Below, in pieces: positions 8,514 through 17,780 of a stretch of 64,000 bases of DNA; the first letter of the stretch is position 1; each line of letters opens with the position of its first letter. The stretch spans positions 1 through 64,000 of the forward strand of contig NZ_SMSJ01000018.1 of assembly GCF_004355005.1 (NCBI RefSeq), written 5' to 3'. The notes below the pieces were generated by a model. That model searched no databases and had not been told where the DNA came from. It worked only from the letters and a program-made list of their open reading frames with translations. The position numbers and the translations under genes were made by a program. The stretch is from Dankookia rubra (GTDB lineage Bacteria > Pseudomonadota > Alphaproteobacteria > Acetobacterales > Acetobacteraceae).

Positions 8514-9242
8514 TTACGCCCGGGCACCGGGCGGGTCAGCGTCGCAGGGGATCGGGTCGAGCCGCCCAGGCTCGACCCAGCGATAGGCGCGGTAGCCCGG
8601 CAGGCGGCAGGCCTGCCGCGCCGCCGCCTCGGTCCGGGCGTGGCGGTGGAGCACCTCCCTCGCGAGGTCCTGACCGTTGCGGATGAGGTCGTAGCCCGCG
8701 GCCTCCTGCGGGTGGCGCTGCCAGGGGCCGAGCCGGAGCCGGCGGCTCGGCACCAGCACGATGGCCGGGCGCGTCTCCGGCTGCGGCCGGAAGACCGCCT
8801 GCCGCGCCTCCCCGCCAGCCGGTGCCGGGCGCCAGGGGCAGGACCAGCCCGGCGGGTACTGGTTCGCCACCTTGCCGTCGCGCGCGGCGATGTAGGGGAG
8901 GTCGAGGATCTCGGCGACCGGCAGCGGCGCATTCCACAGCCGGCCCCGCAGCAGGGTATCGGCCAGGTAGACGTAGCCGTACTCATCCGCCGAGAAGGGC
9001 CAGACCGACACCGCGGCGACCGACAGCGCCGGCGCCGCGCCGAAGGCGAGGCCGAGCATGCCGCGTGGCGACGGCACCGGCATGGCTTGGCGCGAGGCGA
9101 AGACCGGCATCATCGCGCCGATCGCCAGGCTCAGCGCGACGCGCACCGCCAGCAGCTTGTCCTGTGTCGGCTGGACCGGCTCGGCGGCGCCCAGCAGCAT
9201 CGCCGCGAGGAGGATCGCGGCAAGCAGGGGCAAGTGCAGCAC
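8514..9242 (-). pseudogene. Remnant of a glycosyltransferase-39-like membrane protein
   Basis: The open frame (242 residues, GTG start) joins two unlike parts. Residues 1-135 are the N-terminus of a polytopic ArnT/PMT-like protein, with hydrophobic segments and then FSADEYGYVYLADTLLRGRL and DGKVANQYPPGWS, which resemble the first periplasmic loop of that group. From about residue 145 it reads like that group's soluble C-terminus (RPAIVLVPSR..., YDLIRNGQDLAREVLHRHAR). The roughly 300-residue membrane core expected in between is missing. A better N-terminus (MPHAYDPQFALELGRRV, from 9298) lies upstream in another frame, which suggests a frameshift as well. Family assignment is moderate. Confidence 0.45.
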
Positions 9243-9594
9243 CGCCGCACGCGGCGTCCCAGTTCCAGGGCGAATTGCGGGTCATAGGCATGCGGCATCG
9301 GCGATCCTCCGCTCGCTCCGGCTTTCCCCGGCCGGACGGAGGGATGAGCGCGACGAACGTGCCAGGGTGACGGCAGCCGGGATGCGGCTTAGGGCGCGCC
9401 GGAGGCAGCCCGGCGCGGTGCCCGGACCAGTCCGCCGGACGCCAGGTTCACGTCCCCGGGCGGCTTCGGCGGATACCACCCGATCGGCAACCCCGTCGGC
9501 CCATCCTGCCCGCCGCTGACGCGTCACGGCCCCGTGCGAACCAGCCAGGACCAACGCGGGCTAGGTTGCCATCCCAACTCTTCGGCGAGGTTCG
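9243..9594. other. Intergenic region, no gene recognised
   Basis: 352 bases between the glycosyltransferase-like remnant (minus) and the EF-hand gene (plus). The first ~55 bases may hold the frameshifted N-terminus of the remnant (to 9298). The rest is GC-rich with no convincing ORF, RNA gene or repeat. Confidence 0.35.
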
Positions 9595-10050
9595 ATGCGA
9601 TCCATCCTGGTCCTGGCGCTTGGCGCCGCACTGCTCGCGCCCGGCGTCGCATCGGCCCAGCCCATCGGCGCCGGCGGCACCCCGGGCTGGTCGCCCTGGG
9701 GCGGGCCGGACAGCCCGGGCGGGATGTTCGGTGGCGACCCGCTGGAGGCCGATGCCGACCGCGACCGGACGGTCACCCATGACGAGGTCTGGACCTGGCT
9801 GCGGCGCCGCTTCGACATGGCGGACCGCGACCGGAGCGGCACCTTGGAACCAGCCGAGATCCCCGCCCACCCGCAGGCGCAGTCAGGCTTCCGCGCGGCG
9901 GACGCCGACCGCAACGGGCGCGTCACCATCGACGAGTTGCGGCCGATGTCGGAAGCCTGGTTCCGCGCCCGGGATGCCGATCGCAACGGCAAGCTGACCC
10001 GGCGCGAAGTGCCGAAGCGGAAAGCAGCGTCCGCGCCTGCCCCCGGCTAG
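9595..10050 (+). CDS. Secreted EF-hand calcium-binding protein with four loops
   Basis: 151 residues with a signal peptide (MRSILVLALGAALLAPGVASA-Q). Four 12-residue EF-hand loops are visible, each with acidic or Asn ligands at 1, 3 and 5 and Glu at 12: D53-E64 (DADRDRTVTHDE), D77-E88 (DRDRSGTLEPAE), D103-E114 (DADRNGRVTIDE) and D127-E138 (DADRNGKLTRRE). It should bind Ca2+ in the periplasm or outside. The partner or role is unknown. An AGG-containing purine stretch precedes the ATG. Its last four bases overlap the end of the convergent nfeD gene. Confidence 0.85.
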   Translation: MRSILVLALGAALLAPGVASAQPIGAGGTPGWSPWGGPDSPGGMFGGDPLEADADRDRTVTHDEVWTWLRRRFDMADRDRSGTLEPAEIPAHPQAQSGFRAADADRNGRVTIDELRPMSEAWFRARDADRNGKLTRREVPKRKAASAPAPG

Positions 10051-10472
10051 GCAATCGGCCGCACCACCAGCACGGTCCCGGCGACGCCCTCCACCCGCAC
10101 CCGAAGCGGCGCCTCCGGCACCTTCACGTCGGCCGGCAGCCGGGCCGGCCAGTCGCTGTCGCCGATGCGGACGCGCAGCTCCGGCCCCTCCATCGGCAGC
10201 AGCATTCCGTGCCGGCCGACCAGCCCGGCATCCGGCGTGTTCACCCGCACCGCCGGCCGCCGCGCCTTCAGCCGCAGCGCGAGCGCGATGCCCGCCGTCA
10301 ACAGGCCGAGGAAGATCGCCACCACCGCCGGGAAGGGCGGCAGCACCGCCAGCACCACCATGCCGGTGCCGATCGCCGCCAGCCCGACCCAGAGCAGGAA
10401 GATGCCGGGCAGGCCGAGTTCCGCGATCAGCAGCAGCAGCCCGCCGAGGATCCAGATCAGCCCTGGTTCCAC
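10047..10472 (-). CDS. nfeD: NfeD family membrane protein
   Basis: 141 residues. Hydrophobic segments cover about residues 5-70 (WILGGLLLLIAELGLPGIFLL, then FPAVVAIFLGLLTAGIALAL). After them comes a C-terminal OB-fold-like NfeD domain (GRHGMLLPMEGPELRVRIGD ... VRVEGVAGTVLVVRPI). NfeD proteins are encoded next to SPFH proteins and are thought to act with them in membrane microdomains. Here the gene follows the SPFH gene and overlaps it by 16 bases, so the two form an operon. Confidence 0.9.
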   Translation of the reverse strand: MEPGLIWILGGLLLLIAELGLPGIFLLWVGLAAIGTGMVVLAVLPPFPAVVAIFLGLLTAGIALALRLKARRPAVRVNTPDAGLVGRHGMLLPMEGPELRVRIGDSDWPARLPADVKVPEAPLRVRVEGVAGTVLVVRPIA

Positions 10473-11395
10473 GGTCCGCCCCCCGGCAGGGTCGCGGCGG
10501 GCGGCGCCGGCGGGCGGGCGCCGCCCGCGGGCCGCAGCAGTTCCAGGGCCTGCACCACGCCCCCGGCGAGTGCCGCCGATTCCATGGGCACCACCACCAG
10601 CTTGCTGTTGGGGTTGCCGGCCAGCGCCTCGAAGGCCTTCACGTAGCGGTCGGAGATGAAGTAGCGCAGCGCCTGCTCGCCGGCGCCGGCCGCGGCCTCG
10701 CTCACCATCCGGGTCGCCGCGGCCTCGGCCTGGGCCAGGCGTTCGCGCGCCTGGGCGTCCCGCTGGGCAGCTTCCTGGCGGCCCTCGGCGGCGAGGATCA
10801 GCGCCTGCTTGTCGCCTTCAGCCCGCATCACGGTCGCGCGCCGCTCGCGCTCGGCGGTCATCTGCAGGTTCATCGCGCGGACCAGGTTCTCCGGCGGCTC
10901 CACCTTGCGCAGCTCGACGCGGCTGACCTTGATGCCCCAGGGATCGGTCGCGCCGTCGAGGATCACCAGCAGGGAGGAGTTGATGCGTTCCCGGCTGCTC
11001 AGGGTCTGGTCGAGGTCCATCTCGCCGATGACGGCGCGGATGTTGGTCATCGCCAGCGCGGTCAGCGCCTGCTCCATCCGCTGCACCGCATAGGCCGCCT
11101 TGGCCGGGTCCATGACGCGGTAATAGACGATGCCGTCGACGAGCACCGAAGCATTGTCGCGGGTGATGACGGACTGCTCGGGGATGTCGAGCACCACCTC
11201 CTGCACGTTCAGCTTGCGCCCGACCTGATCGATGAAGGGAATCACCAGGTTGAGCCCGGGCTGCAGCAGCCGGGTGAAGGCGCCGAAGCGCTCGACCGTC
11301 CAGACCTCGCCCTGCGGCACCGTGCGGATGCCCTTCGAGACGGCGAGGACGGCGAGCAGCAGCAGGACGAGGAGGACGATCTCGGTACCGGTCAT
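10457..11395 (-). CDS. SPFH/stomatin-like membrane protein (QmcA type)
   Basis: 312 residues from the ATG at 11395 (MTGTEIVLLVLLLLAVLAVS), a single N-terminal anchor. The SPFH domain follows: GIRTVPQGEVWTVERFGAF, VLDIPEQSVITRDNASVLVDG and YRVMDPAKAAYAVQ. A charged, helical, coiled-coil-prone stretch comes next (RAEGDKQALILAAEGRQEAA), then a C-terminal AVVPMES-like segment (KLVVVPMESAAL). It probably forms membrane-bound oligomers with the NfeD protein encoded directly downstream. The frame is open further upstream, but relatives begin at the anchor. Confidence 0.9.
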   Translation of the reverse strand: MTGTEIVLLVLLLLAVLAVSKGIRTVPQGEVWTVERFGAFTRLLQPGLNLVIPFIDQVGRKLNVQEVVLDIPEQSVITRDNASVLVDGIVYYRVMDPAKAAYAVQRMEQALTALAMTNIRAVIGEMDLDQTLSSRERINSSLLVILDGATDPWGIKVSRVELRKVEPPENLVRAMNLQMTAERERRATVMRAEGDKQALILAAEGRQEAAQRDAQARERLAQAEAAATRMVSEAAAGAGEQALRYFISDRYVKAFEALAGNPNSKLVVVPMESAALAGGVVQALELLRPAGGARPPAPPAATLPGGGPWNQG

Positions 11396-11531
11396 AATGT
11401 CCTTCCAGGCAATCGTTGCGTGTCCGTATAGCACACCGGCCATCCCGGCGGCAGGCACGCTTCGGGGAAGCCCGGCTTGCGCCCGCCCCGCCGCCGCCTA
11501 CCATCGCGCCGAACGGGGAGGATGCGGGTCG

Positions 11532-12314
11532 ATGCAGGCCAACAGGATGCCGCTGACGGTGCGGCTCGACGGGCTTCGGGTGGCGATCACCGCGGGCGCG
11601 GGCGGGATCGGCCGGGCGCTTGCGGATGGATTCGTGAGTTGCGGCGCGCGGGTCTTCCTCTGCGACGTCGACCGGGAGGCACTGGCGGCCTGCCCGCATC
11701 CCTCGATGCCGGCGGACATGGAAGCGGTCGAGGGCTGCGAAAGCTTTGTTGATGCCGCGGTCGCGCATCTCGGTGGCCTCGACGTGCTGGTGAACAACGC
11801 CGGCATCGCCGGCCCCACCGCGCGGGTCGAGGACGTGACGCCGGAGGCGCTGACCCGGACGCTGAAGATCGACCTGGAAGCGATGTTCCACTGCGCCCGC
11901 CGGGCGGTGCCGGCGCTGCGCGCAGCGGGGGGTGGCTCGATCGTCAACCTCTCCTCCGCCGCCGGGCGCTTCGGCTTTCCGCTCCGCAGCCCCTATGCCG
12001 CGGCGAAATGGGGCGTCATCGGCTTCACCAAGTCGCTGGCGATCGAGCTGGGGCCGGACGGCATCAGGGTCAACGCCATCCTGCCCGGCCTGGTCGCGGG
12101 CGACCGCATCCGCCGGGTGCTGGAAGCGAAGGCGCAGGCGAATGGCCGGTCCTTCGCCGAGCAGGAGGCAGAGGCGCTGAAGCCGGTCTCGCTGCGCTGC
12201 TACGTGACGCCGGAGGATATCGCCAACATGGCGCTCTACCTCTGCAGCCCCTTCGGCGCGACCATCAGCGGACAGTCGCTGGCGGTGGACGGGGACATGC
12301 AGTCGTTGATGTGA
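11532..12314 (+). CDS. SDR family NAD(P)-dependent oxidoreductase
   Basis: 260 residues, Rossmann-fold classical short-chain dehydrogenase. The cofactor motif is slightly atypical (ITAGAGGIGRA, with Ala in place of the first Gly of TGxxxGIG). NNAG is present (VLVNNAGIAGP). The catalytic set is Ser in NLSSAAG and Tyr and Lys in SPYAAAKWG, followed by IRVNAILPG. The substrate is unknown. It is divergent from the SPFH gene, and a repeat element begins right after its stop. MaoC lies downstream, which fits a shared role in acyl or hydroxy-acid metabolism but does not prove it. Confidence 0.9.
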   Translation: MQANRMPLTVRLDGLRVAITAGAGGIGRALADGFVSCGARVFLCDVDREALAACPHPSMPADMEAVEGCESFVDAAVAHLGGLDVLVNNAGIAGPTARVEDVTPEALTRTLKIDLEAMFHCARRAVPALRAAGGGSIVNLSSAAGRFGFPLRSPYAAAKWGVIGFTKSLAIELGPDGIRVNAILPGLVAGDRIRRVLEAKAQANGRSFAEQEAEALKPVSLRCYVTPEDIANMALYLCSPFGATISGQSLAVDGDMQSLM

Positions 12315-12328
12315 AACGGAAGGCCGTG

Positions 12329-12438
12329 GAGGGAGAGGTATCCCCTCCCTTGCTTTTCGCGCGTCGGATGCCGCCGCGCGGCGAGTGCCAGGCTCTTGAA
12401 GAATGCATGAGGAGCCCGGGGAGAATACCTGTCCCCCG
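12329..12438. repeat. Composite intergenic repeat, copy 1
   Basis: Two palindromes flank a conserved spacer. The first is GGAGGGAGAGGTATCCCCTCC, starting at 12329. The second is CCGGGGAGAATACCTGTCCC-type, at about 12417-12438. The spacer contains GCCGCCGCGCGGCGAGTGCC (12370-12389), which is identical in copy 2. It sits between the SDR stop and maoC and may also end SDR transcription. Confidence 0.7.
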
Positions 12439-12473
12439 GCCCTCCCCTTCGACCCGGGACGGAGGCCACCCGC

Positions 12474-12920
12474 ATGATCACCCCGCTCGCTTCCTTCGAC
12501 GACCTCTCGGTCGGCCAGAAGTTCGAGTTCGGCAGCATCCGGATGGAGCTCGACGAGATCGTCGACTTCGCCCGGCGCTGGGACCCGCAGCCCTTCCACA
12601 TCGATCCGGACGCCGCCGCCGCCGGTCCCTTCCGCGGTATCATCGCCAGCGGGCTGCACACCCAGGCCGCCTGCTTCAGCCACATCATCCGCAGCGGCTG
12701 GGTGGCGCAGGTCTCGATGGGCGGCGCGGAACAGCTCGTGCGCTGGCCGGCCCCGGTGCGGCCGGGCGACGAGATCGCCGTTTCGGCGCGGATCGAGGCG
12801 CTGAACCCGTCCCGCAGCAAGCCCGACCGCGGCGTGGTGAAGGTGCTCTATACCGGGCGCCGCCTGACCGACGGCGTGGTGGTGCTCGAGATTCTCGGCA
12901 CCCACATCCTCAGGCGCTGA
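12474..12920 (+). CDS. MaoC family dehydratase
   Basis: 148 residues, single hot-dog fold. The hydratase-2 motif is seen as WDPQPFHIDPDAAAAGPF followed by GIIASGLHTQA: the Asp/His of the dyad sit in DPQPFHID, and the conserved G-x-H follows. Members hydrate enoyl-CoA thioesters or dehydrate 3-hydroxyacyl-CoA. The exact substrate cannot be read here. It is the second gene after the SDR on the same strand, separated by the repeat. The end overlaps by 11 bases the frameshifted tail of the opposing kinase pseudogene. Confidence 0.9.
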   Translation: MITPLASFDDLSVGQKFEFGSIRMELDEIVDFARRWDPQPFHIDPDAAAAGPFRGIIASGLHTQAACFSHIIRSGWVAQVSMGGAEQLVRWPAPVRPGDEIAVSARIEALNPSRSKPDRGVVKVLYTGRRLTDGVVVLEILGTHILRR

Positions 12921-13733
12921 GCGGCAGTGGCCCAATCTCGGTCGAGGTTTCGGGCGGCGTCGCCGGATCCGGCGCGGCCGCCAGGGTGATCGTGACGATC
13001 GCCCCCGCCTCGGCACTGCGCGCCTCGATCACCCCGCCCATGCCGCGCACAGCCCATGGCAGAAGGACAGGCCGAGCCCGGTGCCCTTCGCGGCGTCCTT
13101 GGCGGTGACGAAGGGCTCGAACAGCCGCGCCTGCACCGGCCGGGGAATGCCGCCGGCGGTATCGGCAACCGTGATCCGCACCTGCCCCGTCGCCGCGGCG
13201 ATCCGGAGCCGCCGCGGCGCCCCCCCCGGCCGGCCGGTGAAGGCCTCCCGCGCATTGCCGATGAGAGGGACCAGCACCTGTTCCAGCGGCACCAGCCGGG
13301 CCAGCACCAGCGGTCCGGGCGCCACCTCCAGCGTCACCCCGGCATCCCGCAGCGAGGCGCCGACCGGCGCGGGCGCGCCGTCCAGCGCGCGGCGCAGCGG
13401 CACCGGCCCCGGCACCTCGCCGGCTTCGGCGCCGCGGAGGTAGCGCCGCAGATGCCCGATCAGCGCCCCCGCCCGGGCCGCCTGCGCGGCGATGCGGCCG
13501 AGCCGGCCGGTCGCTTCGGCCGGCTTGCCGGCGCGCAGCGCCCGGCCGGCGTTCGCGGCGGCCAGCGATATGACGGCACGCGGCCGCTTCAGCTCATGCG
13601 CCCGGCCCGCCGCCATCTCGCCGAGCGTCGCCAGCCGGCCGGAGGCCGCAGCCCGCGCCGCGGCTCCGCGCGCGGCATGGATGTGGAGGATGTGGCCCAC
13701 CACCTCCGCCCCGCCATCCGGCCGGTGCGCCAT
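12910..13733 (-). pseudogene. Sensor histidine kinase, N-terminally truncated and frameshifted
   Basis: The frame from 13733 gives the end of a PAS-like segment (EVVGHILHIH), a HisKA box with the phosphorylatable His at residue 46 (LATLGEMAAGRAHELKRPRA) and an HATPase domain with the N box (IGNAREAF), DTAGGIP and KGTGLGLS. It then breaks near 13045-13050. One base is missing after TGCCATGGGCT, and the proper C-terminus (VRGMGGVIEARSAEAGAIVT ...) continues in another frame to a stop at 12910. Restoring one G gives CHGLVRGMGGVIEAR. Input domains upstream are absent. No response regulator is nearby. Likely inactive, unless the shift is a sequencing error. Confidence 0.8.
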
Positions 13734-13852
13734 GCCGTTACCCCCGACCCACCGTCCCGGATCGCCCGTGCCTTGCGATCGCCCAGGAATTTACAATTTC
13801 AAGTTTATACTTCCGTCGGTCGCCACGCGGACGCTTCGCCGGGGCGCGCGCC

Positions 13853-15292
13853 TCATCGCCCGGTCAGGCGCGCGACCAGGCCGCTGGTCGAACGGTCCGG
13901 GACCAGGTCGATCAGCGCCACCTCCCCGCCGGCGGCCTGGACGATGTCGGCGCCGACCACCGTCTCGATCGTATAGTCGGCGCCCTTGACCAGCACGTCG
14001 GGCATCAGCACCCGGATCAGCTCGAGCGGCGTCGTCGCGTCGAAGGCAACCACGGCGTCCACCGCCGCGAGCGCCGAGATCACCGCCGCGCGGTCGGCCA
14101 GGCCGTTGATCGGCCGCGTCGGCCCCTTCAGCCGCGCCACGCTGGCATCGGTGTTGAGCGCCACCACCAGCCGGTCGCAGCGCCGCCGCGCGGCGCGCAG
14201 CAGCGAGACGTGCCCGGCATGCAGGATGTCGAAGCAGCCGTTGGTGAAGCCGACCCGCAGCCCGTGCGCCTGCCAGTCCCGCACCAGCCGCACCGCGGCA
14301 TCGTGGTCGAGCAACGCCTCCTCCCCCGGGGTCGAGCCGCTGCCGGCGCGCAGCGCATGCGCCAGCTCGTCCGCCGTGACGGTCGCGGTGCCGAGCTTGC
14401 CGACGACGATGCCGGCCGCCGCATTGGCGATGCGCATCGACTCGGGCAAGCCGTGCCCCGCGGCATGGGCGAGCGCGAGCGCGGCGATGACGGTGTCGCC
14501 GGCGCCGGAGACGTCGAAGACCTCGCGCGCCTCGGCCGGGACGCTGTCCACCTCGCCGGTGGCGCGGACCAGGGTCATGCCCTTCTCCGCCCGGGTGCAG
14601 AGCAGCGCCGGCAGGCCGGCGGCGGCCATGACCCTGCGCGCTGCGGCGGCGACCTCGGCCTCGGTGCCGACGGGCATGCGGGCGGCGCGGCCGAGTTCCC
14701 GCGCGTTCGGTGTCAGGCAATCGGCGCCGCGGTAGAGCGAAACGTCCTCGCTCTTCGGGTCGGCGAGCACGGGGATGCCCCGGCGCTTCGCCGCGGCGAT
14801 GGCGGCGGCGACCACGGCCGGGGTGAGCACGCCCTTGGCGTAGTCCGAGAGAACCAGTGCGGCGCAGCCGGGCAGCGCCGCCTCGACGGCCGCGACCAGC
14901 GCCGCCTGCTCGGCGGCATCGGCGGGGGCGGCGGTCTCGTCGTCGAGGCGGACCACCTGCTGGTTGCCGGCGATGACCCGCATCTTGCAGATGGTCGGAC
15001 GGCTGGCGCTCTCGACCAGGGCGTCGGCGATGCGCGGGTCGGCGGCGAGCAGGGCACGCGTCTCGGCCGCCGCCGCGTCGCGCCCGACCAGGCCGACCAG
15101 CACCGCCTGGCCGCCGAGCGCCGAAAGGTTGCGGGCGACGTTGCCGGCACCGCCCGGCATGGCCAGCGTCCGGCCGAGCCGCACCACCGGGACCGGCGCC
15201 TCGGGCGAGATCCGCTCCACCGCGCCGTAGAGGAAGCGGTCGAGCATGACGTCGCCGAGGACCAGGATGCGCAGCGCGGAGAAGTCGAACAT
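13853..15292 (-). CDS. hldE: Bifunctional heptose-7-phosphate kinase / heptose-1-phosphate adenylyltransferase
   Basis: 479 residues. It makes ADP-heptose precursors for the LPS inner core. The N-terminal ribokinase-like domain (about 1-315) starts ALRILVLGDVMLDRFLYG and has the PfkB signature with the catalytic Asp in FDVSGAGDTVIAALA. The C-terminal nucleotidyltransferase domain (about 345-479) has the HxGH-type motif in FTNGCFDILHAGHVSLLRAA. Both domains look intact. The frame is open 12 codons upstream, but MFDFSALRILV is the natural start. It lies downstream of fusA and is separated from it by an intrinsic terminator. Confidence 0.96.
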   Translation of the reverse strand: MFDFSALRILVLGDVMLDRFLYGAVERISPEAPVPVVRLGRTLAMPGGAGNVARNLSALGGQAVLVGLVGRDAAAAETRALLAADPRIADALVESASRPTICKMRVIAGNQQVVRLDDETAAPADAAEQAALVAAVEAALPGCAALVLSDYAKGVLTPAVVAAAIAAAKRRGIPVLADPKSEDVSLYRGADCLTPNARELGRAARMPVGTEAEVAAAARRVMAAAGLPALLCTRAEKGMTLVRATGEVDSVPAEAREVFDVSGAGDTVIAALALAHAAGHGLPESMRIANAAAGIVVGKLGTATVTADELAHALRAGSGSTPGEEALLDHDAAVRLVRDWQAHGLRVGFTNGCFDILHAGHVSLLRAARRRCDRLVVALNTDASVARLKGPTRPINGLADRAAVISALAAVDAVVAFDATTPLELIRVLMPDVLVKGADYTIETVVGADIVQAAGGEVALIDLVPDRSTSGLVARLTGR

Positions 15293-15320
15293 GCCGCCGG
15301 AATAGACCCGCGCGGGGCGC

Positions 15321-15354
15321 AAAAGCAAACGGCGCGGGGGTTGCCCCCCGCGCC
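15321..15354 (-). terminator. Intrinsic terminator downstream of fusA
   Basis: On the minus strand the stem GGCGCGGGGGG-CAA-CCCCCCGCGCC is followed by GTTTGCTTTTG. It is a strong GC hairpin with a T-rich tail between the fusA stop and the hldE start, so hldE probably has its own promoter. Confidence 0.8.
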
Positions 15355-15386
15355 GCGTCCCGAACCCGGGTCCTGGGGCCGCAGCC

Positions 15387-17498
15387 TCAGGCGGAGTTCT
15401 TCATGATCTCGTCGGCGACGTTGCGCGGCACCGGATCGTAGTGGTGGAACTGCATCGAGAAGCTCGCGCGGCCCTTGGTCATGCCCCGCAGGTTGGAGAT
15501 GTAGCCGAACATCTCTTTCAGCGGCACATGTGCCCGGACGATGACCGAGGTGCCGGCCATGTCCTGCGACTGGATCACGCCGCGGCGGCGGTTGAGGTCG
15601 CCGACCACGTCGCCGACATGGTCCTGCGGGGTCGTCACCTCGACGTCCATGATCGGCTCGAGGATGACCGGACCGGCCTTCTTCATGCCCTCGCGGAAGC
15701 AGGCCTTGCCGGCGATCTCGAAGGCCAGGGCCGACGAGTCGACGTCGTGGTACTTGCCGTCGACCAGGGAGAACTTGAAGTCCACCGTGGGGAAGCCGGC
15801 GAGCACGCCGGTCTCGGCCTGCACCTTGATGCCCTTGTCGACCGCCGGGATGTATTCCTTCGGCACCGCGCCGCCGACCACGCCGTTGTGGAACTCGATG
15901 CCGGTGTTCCGCTCCTTCGGCTCGAAGGTGATCTTCACCTCGGCGTACTGGCCCGAGCCGCCCGACTGCTTCTTGTGGGTGTAGGTCTCGGTATGCGCCT
16001 TGGTGATGGTCTCGCGGTAGGCCACCTGCGGGGCGCCGATATTGGCATCCACGCCGTATTCGCGCTTCAGCCGGTCGACGATGATCTCGAGGTGCAGCTC
16101 GCCCATGCCGGACAGGATGGTCTGGCCGGTCTCCTGGTCGGTCTTCAGCCGCAGCGAGGGGTCCTCGCCGGCCAGCTTCTGCAGGCCGAGGGTCATCTTC
16201 TCGACGCTGTCCTTGGTCTTCGGCTCGACGGAGATGTCGATGACCGGGACCGGGAAGGCCATGCGCTCGAGCACGACCTCGTTCGCCTTCGAGCCCTGCA
16301 GGTTCGGCGTCGTCAGCGTGTCGCCCGTGCCGGTATCCTTCAGCCCGACGAAGGCGGCGATGTCGCCGGCGATGACCTCGTTGATCTCCTCCCGCTTGTC
16401 CGCATGCATCTGGTACATGCGGGAGATCCGCTCCTTGGTCCCCTTGGTCGTGTTGATGACGGTGTCGCCCGTCTTCAGCGTGCCACGGTAGACCCGGACG
16501 AAGGTCAGGTTGCCGAACTTGTCGTTGATGATCTTGAAGGCGAGGCCGGCGAAGGGACCGTTCGGGTCGGCCTCGATCGTCTCACGCTCGGCGGTCTCGT
16601 CCTGGCCCTCCTCCGGCGCGACCTTGATGCCGGCCACTTCGGTCGGGCTCGGCAGGTAGTCGATCACCGCGTCCAGCAGCGGCTGCACGCCCTTGTTCTT
16701 GAAGGCGGTGCCGCAGAGCACCGGGCGGAACTCGCCCGAGATCGTGCCCTTCTTGATGCACTTCTTCAGCAGGTCGGTCGGCAGGTCCTCGGTCTCAAGG
16801 TAGACGTCCATCGCCTCGTCGAGCGCGGTCGCAGCCGTCTCGACGAGCTTGGCGCGGTATTCCTTGGCCAGCTCGGCCATGTCCTCGGGGATCGGCTCCT
16901 CGTGGTAGGAGGCGCCGAGGTCGTCGCCCTCCCAGATGATCGCCTTCATCTCGACCAGGTCGACGAGGCCCTTCATCGTGTCCTCGATGCCGATCGGCAG
17001 CTGCAGCGTCACCCAGTTGATGCCGAGCTTCTCGGTCAGGGTCGCGCAGGCCTTGTAGAAGTCGGCGCCGGTACGGTCGAGCTTGTTGACGAAGATGATG
17101 CGCGGGACGTTGTAGCGGTCCGCCAGGCGCCAGTTGGTCTCGGACTGCGGCTGCACGCCGGCCACGCCCTCGATGATGAAGATGGCGCCGTCGAGCACGC
17201 GCAGCGAGCGGTTCACCTCGATGTTGAAATCGATGTGGCCGGGCGTGTCGATGATGTTGATCTGGTAGTCGTTCCAGCGCGCGGTCACCGCGGCCGAGGT
17301 GATGGTGATCCCCCGCTCGCGCTCCTGCGCCATGTAGTCGGTCGTGGTGTTGCCGTCGTGGACCTCACCGATGCGGTGGGACTTGCCGGTGTAGTAGAGG
17401 ATCCGCTCGGTCGTCGTGGTCTTCCCGGCGTCGATATGCGCCGTGATGCCGATGTTGCGGATCTTCTCGAGCGGGGTATGCGCCACGTGGGCCTCCAT
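15387..17498 (-). CDS. fusA: Translation elongation factor G
   Basis: 703 residues. The GTPase drives ribosomal translocation. The G1 P-loop is [12 protein letters not shown] near residue 20, G3 is DTPGHIDF and G4 is NKLDRTGAD. Domains II-V follow, including the domain IV segment [20 protein letters not shown] and the domain V end [20 protein letters not shown]. Start chosen at [16 protein letters not shown] four codons later is a possible alternative. It is not next to rpsL/rpsG or tuf as in a str operon but is divergent from a secreted-protein gene. A terminator follows. Confidence 0.96.
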   Translation of the reverse strand: MEAHVAHTPLEKIRNIGITAHIDAGKTTTTERILYYTGKSHRIGEVHDGNTTTDYMAQERERGITITSAAVTARWNDYQINIIDTPGHIDFNIEVNRSLRVLDGAIFIIEGVAGVQPQSETNWRLADRYNVPRIIFVNKLDRTGADFYKACATLTEKLGINWVTLQLPIGIEDTMKGLVDLVEMKAIIWEGDDLGASYHEEPIPEDMAELAKEYRAKLVETAATALDEAMDVYLETEDLPTDLLKKCIKKGTISGEFRPVLCGTAFKNKGVQPLLDAVIDYLPSPTEVAGIKVAPEEGQDETAERETIEADPNGPFAGLAFKIINDKFGNLTFVRVYRGTLKTGDTVINTTKGTKERISRMYQMHADKREEINEVIAGDIAAFVGLKDTGTGDTLTTPNLQGSKANEVVLERMAFPVPVIDISVEPKTKDSVEKMTLGLQKLAGEDPSLRLKTDQETGQTILSGMGELHLEIIVDRLKREYGVDANIGAPQVAYRETITKAHTETYTHKKQSGGSGQYAEVKITFEPKERNTGIEFHNGVVGGAVPKEYIPAVDKGIKVQAETGVLAGFPTVDFKFSLVDGKYHDVDSSALAFEIAGKACFREGMKKAGPVILEPIMDVEVTTPQDHVGDVVGDLNRRRGVIQSQDMAGTSVIVRAHVPLKEMFGYISNLRGMTKGRASFSMQFHHYDPVPRNVADEIMKNSA

Positions 17499-17780
17499 AG
17501 GCGAGAGCGGGCCCAGCCGCGTAGCACCCCAGGTTGGGGTTCCCCGCGCCGCCCGCCGAACGGTCTCTGTCGTCGGTGTGGTATCGCGCGGCACATGCCC
17601 CCTTCCGCCCGGTTTTGCAAGCGGGTTTCGCCCTTGACCGGCCGCATGGCGGGCCGGGCGGCCATGCAGCGCCGGACGATGAGCCACCCTCCAGGATCCC
17701 GGCCGGAGGGATGGGCAGGCGCGCCGGGGCGCCGCTAGCATGGCAGCAACCGCCCCCCAAGGGCGGACGGAGGATCATCC

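Noticed and set aside
15441-17738. Long open frame antisense to fusA (over 700 codons)
   Set aside because: It mirrors the fusA codon pattern in a GC-rich genome, is full of Arg, His and Gly and shows no domain. The fusA frame has all EF-G motifs.
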